A stretch of 64,000 bases of DNA from Magnolia sinica (Eukaryota; Streptophyta; Magnoliopsida; Magnoliales; Magnoliaceae): assembly GCF_029962835.1 (NCBI RefSeq), contig NC_080584.1, positions 83,542,862 through 83,606,861 on the forward strand, in the 5' to 3' direction. Of this stretch, positions 34,610-45,237 are shown in pieces. Numbering within the stretch: the first letter of the stretch is position 1; each line of letters begins with the position of its first letter. The notes below the pieces were generated by a model. The model had not been told where the DNA came from. It saw nothing but the letters and a program-made list of their open reading frames with translations, and ran no database searches. The position numbers and the translations under genes are program-made.

Positions 34610-36873
34610 ATTGATGCATGGTAGAGTATAATAAGATAATGAGAAAGATCACCATCTTTCAAGAGTAACTAAAAATCTTGAATCTACAAGAAAAAAGAGA
34701 TAAAAATCAAATAATTTTTTTATTATAATGTTTATAAATATATATTTTTTCTCAATTACATTATTAATAAGGAAAAAATAAATCTAAATTCATAATTACA
34801 AAAAATAGGAAAAAAATAATCTTAATAAATTCCTAATTTTAACAAAACTTTTCAAATAAATTAGAGAAATCCTAGCATGATCACAAGTAATTTTTTAAAA
34901 AGATGAAAATCTAAAACTCTAAAAATAAAAAAAATACTAATAAAATTGGAATTATTAAAAATAATAATTTTTTTCTTAAAATTCTGATTTTGAAATGGAA
35001 GCATGTCTTTTTATTTTATTTTATTTTATTTTATTTGTTGAAAAATGGACTGATGCTACCTACTATGTGGGTTGGTTGACCTCAAATGATCCATTACAAT
35101 AAAGATTGATAAGTTGTATATTCTGTAACGATACCCGAATTAAAAGTTACGGTCGATTTACAGCAATTTCTTCCTATTCGAATTAAATTTCATTGAATGG
35201 ATGTGTTTGCGGCCAGTTATGTTATGCCTTACTGATGTAAAGTGGGTCATGGACACTTTCACGTCCAAGATGGATCAAAGAAGGCTCGATCAGAGGCAGA
35301 AATCATTAAGACCGTTAGAACTATAAAATAGACATATCTCGTAAACCAGAATGAGTTACTTGACGTACCATATATGATTTTGGGGTAGGATGAGCTACTT
35401 TAGCCAACCAATCCGGATATGTCGGATTGCCCTTGACGAATTTGCGAGATTCCATCAAATCGACGGTCAAAGTGCATGTATATTTTCGTTTTTATTATAA
35501 ATAATAAGTTTTAGTTTGATTATAACCCTTCATCCGTTGGGCTTTAGGAGAATAATGTGGTTAAGCCACATACAAAACTTACTATAAAAAGTAAAATTAC
35601 TATTTATAGTAAGTTACGAATTTATAGGAGTTTTAGTTTTAGTTTGCTTCTGATTTCTCTTATATTGCTTGGTATCCCTATTTAAAGGGTTGTAAACTCG
35701 TTTATTTCAATTAATCAATTAAAATTTAAATTTATTATAATTTATTTTTATTTTTTACTTTCTTTCTGTAAGACCTGTGTCCGAGCCTGTACTGTTCCGT
35801 AGGCTTCTGCGGCCCTTTCGGTCGAATTCTAGCAACCCTCGACCTATATCCGACGTTTACGCGCGATCCTAAGCCGAGTCCCGCATATCAGAGTTGACTC
35901 GACTCGAAACTTGTACCCCTATGACTACACCATCTCTGCCGTTCCAATGCCGTGACTCACGCATCGATCCGATACTCAGGCTAGGTGATGTGGGCCCGCG
36001 TTTATTCTGAAGAAACGTCACGTGTTGCGAATTCCGAGAGAATCTCTACAACATGTCCCATCAATCAATCAATCAATCAAGTCAAATACACACCATACCT
36101 CAAGTACAAGCAACCTATCCCTTTCCCTTTCCCAAAGTCAACTCTCTCTCTCCACCCATCCCTCTTTCACCCAAATTTCAACCAAGCCCATACCCTAACC
36201 ACCCTTTCCTTACAACACCCATCCCATATCATCCCATCACTTCTCTCCCCCTCATTTTCTCAAACACTCTCCCAAACAACAAATTCCAACGTCCAAGTAC
36301 TTCCAAGAGTAATCCAAGTGTGACCCACTTTCCCACCCTCTTATCTCCCATCTCAACCATTCATTTTCCATCAACCTCCATTAAAATTGAAGGTAAGAAG
36401 CATATAAGTCTAATGAGTTAAAGAAGGAGGCCAATAGGTGGATGATCCACTATCGATTTTTAATTTAATGGGCCACTTGTGATGAGACCCAATTTAATTT
36501 ATGTGCTGTAATCATATGAGGGCCTCATAGTGGCGGGGTCCCTCCACTACACCGATCTCTCTCCCCCTCTCTCTTTCTCATTTTCTTTTAGTGATGTTGA
36601 TGATGAGTGTGTGGCCCACTTATGACGTATATATTATATCCATATCATCCGTTTTAGGATGCATGGACCCCACCGTGATGAATGGATTGGATCCACACCG
36701 TCCATTTAAGGACCATGTATAAGTGGGGCCACCTCCATACATATATGTGGTTGGTGGGCCACGAGTACGTGGACCCTACCTTGATGAAAGTATTTACATC
36801 CATACCTTGGACGTCTAGCAGTCACTGCTACTGGACTGTGTAAGGGAAATCACAAGCAGCCATATATATCAAA

Positions 36874-36932
36874 TAATAATAATAAATAAATAAATAAATA
36901 AATAAATAAATCAATCAATCAATAAATAAAGA
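36874..36932. repeat. AATA/AATC tetranucleotide tract
   Basis: AATAAATAAATA repeats grading into AATCAATC, inside the giant LTR. Confidence 0.9.
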
Positions 36933-37179
36933 AGAGGAGTTAATATTTAAGTAATATACATATAATATATTCTCATACAGGGCTAGCATGTGAGGTGGGC
37001 CACACTTGAATTCATGCGTTAAATCAGCACCGTCAAGAGCGTCCAGACTCTGGACAGTGGCCCTTTTTACATTTCATGAATATTATGTATATTATAATAT
37101 AATATATTATATTATATTACATGATATGATATTTTATTATATTGTATTATATAGTATATTAATATATACAGCATGAGAG

Positions 37180-38345
37180 AGAGGGAAGTGGGGTGGCCCA
37201 TGTACGTGGGACCTACCTTTATGATTTGTTGTATATCCCAGCCGTCCAGCAAATCTGGACGGTGGGTACCCACCTTGATGTTGATCCACACTATCCACCT
37301 CAGGACGTGGGGCCCACCGTGATGTAATGGTGGTTGCTGGACCTGCCTTCTTTAAAAATAATAATAATAATATATTATAATAATACAACATGTATAAATG
37401 GTGGGCCCTATGTGGGACCCACCAGATATATCTGTTTCATCCATCCATCCATCCTCACAGTCCAGAGGATTGGACGGTGGGAACTCACCTTTGATACGTG
37501 GGGTCCACTCGATGTATGCATTGTATACCATCCATCCATTTCGACGTGGCCCCCTCGAGGCATGTGAGATCTACACTGTCCAGCCATGTGGACGGTGGAT
37601 CCCACCACGATGTATTGTCATATCCAAATCGTCCATCCACGTGTGGATTCCACATGTGTGTATGGGTCTGTTCATAAGGTAGGTTTTATATCCTACATCT
37701 TCCATCTATTGTGGACCCACTCCACACGTGCTGTACGTGTAGAGATGGGCCACATTGATGTATGCACTCTATCATCCTCACTGTCCAGTGGTCTAGACGG
37801 TGGGACCACTTTTAATGTATATGATGTATACTCACTGTCCAAATGTTTTTGGACTGTGGGGATTCACCAGATGCATGTGCTGGCAGCACGTGGCCCACCA
37901 TAATGTAAGTGTTTTATCTACACAGCCCACCCATGTGGCCTACCTTGGTGTATGTATTTTAAATCCACGCCGTTCATCTATTCCATCTAGCCGTCCATCG
38001 GGATGTTTTGCTGGGTGGGGCCCTCTTTGATGTATGTGATGTAAATCCAACCATCCGTCCATCCTTTGGACGGTGAGGCCCACCACATGATGTATGTGTT
38101 TTCAGCCTCGCCGTCCATCTGAATTCTGGGCAGGCAGGGCCGACCTTGAGGTATGTGATGTATTCACACTGTCCATTAGGCTGGACGTGGGCCTACCATA
38201 CTGTACGTATTTTATCCAGGCCGTCTATCCCTGGACGTGGACCCCACCATGATGTATGTGTTATGTACACACCATTCAGCCATTTTCTGGATCATGGGCC
38301 GCCCTTAGGCCCATGTGATACGGCCCGTTGATGTGGCCTACTTGA
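37180..38345. repeat. Minisatellite A in the giant LTR (~55-60 bp units)
   Basis: Degenerate units of the form GTGGGGCCCACC.TGATGTATGT + ATATCCACACCGTCCATCC + GGACGG. Each unit resembles one end of the Mutator-like MITEs elsewhere in the window. Open frames through it on both strands are repeat artefacts. Confidence 0.85.
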
Positions 38346-38940
38346 TGTTTATGAGGGCCATTAGTGCAGCCCATCATGATGTATTTTTGGCCCAAGTGCG
38401 GGGCCCACCAGTTTGTATTTTTGGCCCATGTGATGGGGTCTACCTATTGTGTATTTGAAGCCCATGGGTTGTGACCCATTGTGATGTATCGAGGCCCATG
38501 GGCACGGCTTGATGTGATGTATTTATGACGCATATGATGAGGCCCATTGAGATGTATTTTCGACCCATGTGACACGACCCATGTGATGTGTATTGGCTCA
38601 TATGATGTGGCCCATTGTGATTTATTTGAGGCCCATGGGATATAGCCCATTGTGATGTATTAGCGGCCCATTAGTGCGTCCCATTGATGCAGCCCACTTG
38701 ATGTGTATTGGGCCCATGTGTAGGGCCCACCTATGATGTATATTAGGCCCATGTGTAGGGCCCACATGTTATGTATTTGAGGACCATGGGTTATGGCCCA
38801 TGGTGATGTATATAGGGCCCGTGTATTCGGCCTATCGTGATGTATATTAGGCCCTTGAGTGAGGCCCATCGTGATGTACATTAGGCCATTGTGTGAGGCC
38901 ATGGTCCCACGATACATTTGGCTCTATGTGGGCTACTCCT
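38330..38940. repeat. Minisatellite B in the giant LTR (~30-35 bp units)
   Basis: Units GGCCCATGTGATGTATTTGA / GGCCCATTGTGATGTAT follow directly from minisatellite A and look like a shortened unit that lost the CACCGTCCATCC half. A further block lies at 39380-39665. Confidence 0.85.
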
Positions 38941-39026
38941 TGGGAGCAATGTTGGTTAAATGTCCGCATTGATGAGCGATAATGGTTGAATGTCCACATT
39001 GTGACATTCTCTTAGGCCTTGTTAAA

Positions 39027-39380
39027 CTTATTCTCGCCGATTCTGATTATCGAGACCGATTCAGATTGTCGATACTGATTTCGATTGTCGAGGCCGATTA
39101 TCAAGACCGATTTCGATTGTTGAGGCCGATTATTGAGGCCGATTCCGATTGTCGAGGCCGATTATTGAGGCCGATTTCGATTTCGATTATCGAGGCCGAT
39201 TCCGATTGTCGAGGCTGATTCCGATTATGATTGTCGAGGCCGATTCCGATTGTTAAAGTCGATTCCGATTCCAATTGTTGGGACTAATTCTGATTGTTGA
39301 GGCTAATTCCGATTGTTGAGGCCGATTGTCGAGGTCAATTATCGAAGCCGATTTCGATTATCGAGGCCAATTGTCGAGAC
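39027..39380. repeat. Minisatellite C in the giant LTR (GATT..CGAGGCC units)
   Basis: Units of 18-24 bp built from CGATTCCGATTGTCGAGGC. The block is bracketed by two copies of minisatellite B, each followed by or containing TGTTGGTTAAATGTCC (about 38950 and 39696), so the B-C block is a local segmental duplication. Confidence 0.85.
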
Positions 39381-41739
39381 CCATGTGATGTATATGTGGC
39401 CCGTGTTTCAGGCCTAATGTGATGTGACTCGTATTTGAGGCCCATTGGATTTGCATTTAGCTTGTGTTTAAGGCCTAATGTAATGAATATGAGGTCTATG
39501 TGATGAGGCCTATTGTGATGCATTTGAGGGCCAGACGATGAAGCCCATTGTGATGTATATTAGGCCCATGTGAGAGGCCCATCGTGATGTGTATTAATCT
39601 CTTGTGTAAGGTTCATGGTGTTGTATATTAGGCCCTTGTGAGAGGCCATGAGTCCACTATATGTTAGGCTCTATGTGGGCCATTTCTTGGGGGTAATGTT
39701 GGTTAAATGTCCACATTGTCAAGGTCGATTGTTGATGTCGGTTATTAATACTGATTATGAGTATGTGACAGCATAACATCATGATACATACCCATACGCA
39801 TCATCTCCATGTTTGTTATGAGATGTGGTTAACCATTGCATATGTCATTGGGTAGGTTGTTATGAGACTCCCTGGTAGGCGGAGGTTATCTCGCATGAGT
39901 GCACAATATGCGTAGGATTGATGCATGACTAGACTGTATGACTCATGCATCTTGCATTGTGCGTTGTGACTACCGTACGCTCTAGTGATATCAGGGTCAT
40001 AGCCTTCACAGGCATATCGTAGATGGCTAGATGGGACACCGAAAATGTTTGGTTATAGCATACGGGCGCCATAAATGTCTCTGGGTGAAAATTTCTAAAC
40101 TTCCATGGCAAGGAGACGCCCCAACGTCGAGACCAAGTGGATATATATGAGCGCATGAGGGCTGAATACCAGGAAGCCGCGTCTCCCACTGTGTCATGAT
40201 CGGTTGGGAGGCGGTGTGACCTTATCCGCCTGAGAGCAGGGGGCATTGCTAGGCTGAGTTTGACCAACTCGTGAATGGGTCTGCTATTGACGTGCCGGGT
40301 AGATATTGGCTGACTATTGGCCAGGCGGATGGTGAGGTCTCTTCCACTTACATGGTCGCGTGTGAGTGGGCGGCAATTTGCATGTAGAGTGTACTAGACC
40401 CCGGTGATGATCCTAGAGAGAAACCGTACTGATATATGGACTTATCGAGTAGGAGTTGCACATTCGTTCATTCACTATCCACTCGGATTGATGGTGCGTA
40501 ACTAATTGTTGTGTATCTTCGTAATGGTAAGGATTTTGGTTAGGCGCGCGACTAACCTAAAATCAGAAGTTTACTATATTAAGTCTGGCTATCCAAATTT
40601 AGGTATGTGACTGGTTTGGATAGAAGTCCTTTGTGATGGACCCCATAGCTTACGATACTACGTACTATCATCCCGACTTCACTTCAACTTGGTCATTTCA
40701 TTTGCACCGCATATTGCATTGTATCATCAGCATTTGATATTTGGCTTACTGTTATCGCATTACATAACTGATCTACATTGCTTCATCAGTATATGATATT
40801 GTTTTTATTATATTATTGCATTGCATAACTTGGATAAGGCTGATGGTATTTATGGGCCTATCAACATGTTTTCACATTACTCTGATATCGTATAATTTGA
40901 GATCTTGCCAGTATTTCTGATATTGTGTGATTATGGGCTTATCAGTATTTCCGCTTACTCTGATTACTCTGATATTGCTTACTTGATACTTACCTTGTGC
41001 ACACACTTTCACCACCCACTAAGCTTTTTATAAGCTCATGCACGATAGATGCGTGCAAGTGATGTTAGGTTGCAACAACATTGAGCTTGGAGCATGCAGC
41101 GGACCTCTGTAGCTTTGATTTTGTCATATGTATTTTCCTTTCAGTACTGTATTCAAATGTATATTAGTGGATATGTGATGATGATATTGCTTTTGTGATT
41201 TGGGTAAACTTGTGGTTTTGCTTATTACGAGTTAAATGTAAGTTGAAAAATCTTCCTTGTAGAATTTTAGGATTGGAATTTGGCATATAGACGCTGGGAG
41301 CCGGGAATGGGGTACTACGGAGGCTGTCGGCATCGAATTCGGCGATCAAGAATTTTGTGAGCCCGGTTTCCGAGTTTAGGGCGTGACACTTTCCTCGTAC
41401 ATTCGAGAACTCTCAGTGAAGAGTTCAAAGAAGCTTCATGGATTCAGAGTAGTTATCCTTGAGGAAGATGGTGATCGACCTCATCATGTTCATCCCTGCG
41501 TCACTTACTTGAGACAGTACGTCCGATGGATATAATCCACTTACATTTGGCCTTCTTTTGGTCTCACTATGCTGTGAATGTATTTGTTTAAGGTTCTGCA
41601 TCACTTACCAAGTCCTATCCAACCAGCCGTTAAAGAGTAGATGTGCTTCTCTTATTTATTTAAACACGGGATCAATTGGGTCCCACATGAATGAAAATTT
41701 TCTCCAAAAATCTCCCACATACAGTAGTTCTAGGCTGGC

Positions 41740-42100
41740 TAACTAGGGCCCCACCTTGATGTATGTGCCTTACATCCATGCCATCTATCAGTTTTAAAAG
41801 CTTATTTTAGAGAATGATCTAAAAAAAAAAGAAGCACGTCGAAATCTTAGGTGGACCACACCACAAGAAACGTTAGGGATTGAATATTCGCTATTAAAAA
41901 TTTCTTGAGGGGCCACCGGAATGTTCATTTGCCATCAAACCCATTGATTGATTAGGTCACAAAGATATGATGGATGAAGGGATCATACAAATATCATCTT
42001 TATCAAAAACTTTTGAAATCCGAAAACAGATGGAGAGCATAGATTTAAAGCACATAGATCAAGGTGGGCCCCACAGTTAGGATCCACCGAGCCCGCCCCT
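41740..42100. mobile_element. MITE-like palindromic element
   Basis: GGGCCCCACCTTGATGTATG on the left is mirrored by CATAGATCAAGGTGGGCCCC on the right. It is of the regional family; outer ends not defined. Confidence 0.55.
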
Positions 42101-42992
42101 GGTAAATGGTAATTCTAACCTTTCACTTTCTGGCCTACACATAAACCGAGAAGAGAAATTCTGCAATGGTCTGCCATTAAAACGAGATGAGACCGAAAGT
42201 TAGTTTCCAGGATCTTGTAGTCTCGATATTCATGCATCTGATCCATCCATGGTGGGCCCCAAAGTACAATGGTCTGGATCATTGACCACACTTGCAAAAA
42301 AGTGAAAACCTGAGGATACTATGCGGCCGAGGATCACATAACTTCTCCATCCATTGTTTGCATTTAAAACAGCAACACTCTCACGTGAAAAAAGAGGATT
42401 GCCTGGTGACCGACTAGTCCGGATCCTTCGTTGCAATGTAGCTTGGCCACGTCACGTAATCACCAGTGACGTCAGATGATGTCATCTATCATGACTTGGC
42501 CCAATCACAAAAATCCTTCTCCTAGCATACAGAGGATTGAGATTCATGACCGAACGAGGAGGATGGAGATTGGTTAGGTGATGTGCCATTGTCACCCATG
42601 GCATGTTTGAAAGTTGTTTGAATCTTGACGGCTAACACGGTATGATAAAACTCGGGGAGATAAATTTGCTCACACGTTACTACGAAAGATGGGTGATTCA
42701 AAACATGTTTGAAAGTTGTTTAGTTAATCATTTCTAGTAGAATTGTCCACTTCAAGTGGATTCATTTAAGTAATGGATTGCCTATGGCCTAAGCATAGAG
42801 AAATTCTTATGGCCAAGGCTGCGTAGGATCCACAAAAATGCCCATGATAAATTCACTTCATGCATAAAAGACCACAATAAGATAGGATTTTAAAAACTCA
42901 AAGGGTTCCAAAACTCACATGGCATACCACACAAAATACTAAGGATTGAATGACTGGGATGACTAGTTTTGTACTATGATGATATTTGTTAC
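42101..42992. other. Unassigned non-coding stretch
   Basis: No supported gene. AACATGTTTGAAAGTTGTTT-type words repeat at ~42603 and ~42703. Confidence 0.5.
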
Positions 42993-43497
42993 TAGAGCTG
43001 TAAACAAGTCGAGTTAGCTCAGCCAACTCGCTTAATTCAACTCGCAAAAGCTTGGCTCGTCTTGGCTCGAAATTGGATTAAGACCGAGTCGGGTTGGTTT
43101 TTGGAGCTTGAAAAAATTTTAAACTGAGCTTGAGCTTGCCCAAGCTTGACTCGATTCAGACCGAATTAGCTCGGTGACTCGATTGTTTTGATATGAATGT
43201 TGCTTACTGAGTGTTTGATAAAATGACTCAACAAGGTGTTGGTGATGAAGGAATGGATACGTCAGTTGTTTGATCTTGATGCTGCTTGCTTGGGTGTTTG
43301 TTTTTGATGCTGATATCTAGGTGTTTGATGAAATACTTGTAAAATATTATTACTGTTTTACATTAGGTGAGAATTTGAAAATGCATTTGGCCTGTTTGAG
43401 AAAATGCTGAACATGCTCCAACTGACTTGATTTACTAAGATTTAGCAAGACCAGCTTGAGAATTGAGTTGAGTCGAATTTGAGCTGGGGTTAGCTAC
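42993..43497. mobile_element. Right-truncated hAT-like element
   Basis: Starts TAGAGCTGTAAACAAGTCGAG and matches, in inverse orientation, the complete hAT element at 51800-52389 (shared TCGATTGTTTTGATAT vicinity, GTGTTTGATGAAATA). It ends in GGGGTTAGCTACTGG without its second terminus. Confidence 0.7.
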
Positions 43498-44160
43498 TGG
43501 TCAAGTGGAGCCAATCCATTAACCTTATAAACAGTTGGTTTGAAATATAAACAACAGAGTCAGTTCGAGAAAAGTTTCAACCGTGGATATTTTTCTTCTC
43601 GCTATTTCGTTGGTGTGGCTCAACTGAGTTTTGGATCTTCTTGGTTTTTAAAATCCTCTGCTGAGACTTTCAAAAAAGACGGACGGAGTGGATTTATCAC
43701 GGACATCTTTGTGTCCCACGTAGCTTCTGCCATCAGATATATCAGTGTACCCGGGTCAGTGGCAAGTCGCTTCCATCAATTCGGATCCATGATAACCCAT
43801 TATTCCCCCGGGCATGGAGATATTGCTGTGCTCCGGTACTCGTAAGCTGTGCACCGGTGTAAACTTTAAGGGGGCAATAGAAGTTTTGTATCAGAATAAT
43901 ATTTCTCCCGACAGTTTATCTAAGTGGTAATAACCATATGAACGGTTTGGATGGCATATAAACATCATTGTCAGTTTCAGAAAGGTTTCAACGGTGGAAG
44001 TTTCCGTTCCCACTGTCTCGTTTGGTGTGGGCCACCTGAGTTTTGGATCTTCCTGAATTTTAAATTTCTGTCCTATTATTATCTTGGAAAACTGATGGAC
44101 GGACTGGATTTGTCACGATCATCTCTATTGGCCCACAGGCAATCCTTGTCATGACACAAT
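43498..44160. repeat. Two right halves of one MITE family in direct order
   Basis: 43540-43745 and 43960-44140 share TTTCAACCGTGGA/GGAAGT, TGGTGTGG.TCA.CTGAGTTTTGGATCTTC and GACGGACTGGATTT..TCACG. Both lack the left half. A shorter relative sits in the SRF intron at ~2100-2230. Confidence 0.65.
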
Positions 44161-44844
44161 GTCCAACGCATGTGTCGCCGCTATTGAGCTCACATGCTGA
44201 GTATTCCGTTGATCAGAACCGTCCATGTTGTGGAATTTTTGCCATACGGACTGAGATGAACGGATAATTGCAACCGACACCGTTATCTGTCAACGAGTTT
44301 TCTACAAAGAAGAATATTCAGTAGTTTACATTCAGCTCTAAAAGTCAAAGGTTAGGATGTAGTATCTAGATCATGGTCGGTTCATATCACTGGCCCATTT
44401 CAGAATGTGGGCCCGGTGGGGGCGACGCACGCTGGATTGTAAGTCGCAACTCAGGTAAAACGAACTGCTTGAGCCGGACGTTTGATAAACCAACACGCGT
44501 GTGAGCCCTGACCATATCCACGCACAAGAGCGTGTGCTATATGACACACGTATGTGATATCCAGGCTTGACATTAGTAAGACACAGTTTTGGATCATCTG
44601 GGCCATACGAAACAAACCGAGCCGAAACGGACGGCTAAAACAAATTCTCTAGATATATATGTTTTTTCACATACTGTGGCCGATTGCATGAGTTAAATGG
44701 TCTGAATTTTAGGAAGGAACATCTAAACAGCATGTCCCATCTGATGGAAAGCTCGGATCTGGGATAATTATGAGATATTGGCACGTGTGCTTGCAAGGGT
44801 ACGTGTGGGCTCAAAGCGCGTGTGGGCATGTCAAACCTCCACTT

Positions 44845-44852
44845 TATAAATA
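44845..44852 (+). promoter_or_regulatory. TATA box of the 45238-46050 gene
   Basis: TATAAATA in a context CTCCACTTTATAAATATAG, followed by a CT-rich, ATG-poor leader (CTCTTCTCTGACTCTTCTCTC), typical of a plant transcription start about 30 bases downstream. It implies a leader of about 360 nt. Confidence 0.75.
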
Positions 44853-44950
44853 TAGTCTCTTCTCTGACTCTTCTCTCTCAACAACAGCTCCAATCCCATC
44901 ACAGCTCCAAATCTCCCAAAAAGACCGTCGTTTTCCGACCAAATACTCAC

Positions 44951-45159
44951 CGGAAAATTCCAAAAGGCCGTCATTTCCAGGCGAAAAGAGTTTCGCCAGA
45001 AAAACCCATCTCTCTAACATCCCCATCTCCCGTCCTCAAATCTCTGCCGTTGAAAACCCACCATTCCTAAATCTCCATCGAGCTTTTTCAAATCTCGGCC
45101 GGAAAATCACCCAAAAGCCGTCATTTCCCGGCAAAAGAACCTCGCTGGAAAAACCCATC
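44951..45159 (+). repeat. 60 bp leader repeat in two copies
   Basis: 44951-45010 and 45100-45159, 149 bp apart, share CGGAAAAT, AAAGCCGTCATTTCC.GGC, the CGCC/CTGG step and AAAAACCCATC. A third, weaker relative lies at ~44917-44940. All fall in the 5' leader of the downstream gene. Confidence 0.8.
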
Positions 45160-45219
45160 ATGCCATTCCAAGCCCAATCTCAGAAGACGAGAAAAACCCT
45201 AGCATCTGAGCTTCTGTAG
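45160..45219 (+). CDS. Upstream open reading frame in the leader (19 codons)
   Basis: It starts at the ATG immediately following the second leader repeat and ends at the TAG at 45217-45219, 18 bases before the main start codon. It is the only upstream ATG I find between the TATA box region and the main start. Such a frame could reduce main-ORF translation. Nothing in its 19 residues is recognisable, so function is inference. Confidence 0.4.
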   Translation: MPFQAQSQKTRKTLASELL

Positions 45220-45237
45220 TCCCAAATCCAGACGCAA

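Larger units (their letters stand above)
35767..41388 (+). mobile_element. Giant 5.6 kb solo LTR (Tekay/Del-like) carrying minisatellites
   Basis: Begins TGTAAGACCTGTG and ends TTTAGGGCGTGACA, imperfect inverted ends. A perfect 5-bp duplication CTTTC lies on both sides (35762-35766, 41389-41393). No retroviral coding domain is present in 5.6 kb and I see no second internal copy of either terminus, so a solo LTR is the simplest reading; a non-coding LTR element cannot be excluded. A G-poor, pyrimidine-rich stretch (36052-36390) is followed by a donor-like GAAG|GTAAGAAGC at 36392/36393. 37180-39720 is minisatellite. 39760-41388 is ordinary LTR tail with CACCACCCACTAAGC. Confidence 0.8.
35233..41539 (+). 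mobile_element. ~0.68 kb solo LTR (gypsy type), itself interrupted
   Basis: Starts TGATGTAAAGTGGG and ends GGATATAATCCA, with a perfect 5-bp duplication CTTAC (35228-35232, 41540-41544). Its own sequence is 35233-35766 and 41394-41539 (about 680 bp). A TATA-like CCTATTTAAAGGG lies at about 35680. The 3' piece with GTAGTTATCCTTGAGGAAG resembles the U5 part of Tat-type gypsy LTRs. It interrupts the right LTR of the minus-strand gypsy element. Confidence 0.85.
30458..41622 (-). mobile_element. Decayed minus-strand Ty3/gypsy retrotransposon with nested insertions
   Basis: Two similar LTRs face each other: about 30458-31258, and 34612-35232 plus 41545-41622. Shared words include AAGATAATGAGAAAGATCACC, ACGATACCCGAAT.AAAAGTTA and TTTGGCCTTCTTTTGG. 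On the minus strand a primer-binding site TGGTATCAGAG sits just inside the right LTR (about 34599-34609). A polypurine tract with GAGGATAACTTCTTTTTAAG lies near 33165-33200. Only an integrase C-terminal remnant is left of pol; most of the coding region is deleted. Outer target-site duplications were not resolved. Confidence 0.75.

Noticed and set aside
36053-36421. Open frames in a CT-rich stretch of the giant LTR
   Set aside because: Low-G composition and location inside an LTR; no domain.
38982-39218. Frame encoding repeated EADSDCRGR-like units
   Set aside because: It is the translation of a DNA minisatellite; the units do not keep length in multiples of three throughout.
37180-39720. CRISPR-like direct repeats
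   Set aside because: Degenerate contiguous tandem units without unique spacers, in a plant nuclear context.
44770-45219. 149-codon frame upstream of the small gene
   Set aside because: Its start lies upstream of the TATA box; it overlaps promoter and leader and has no domain.
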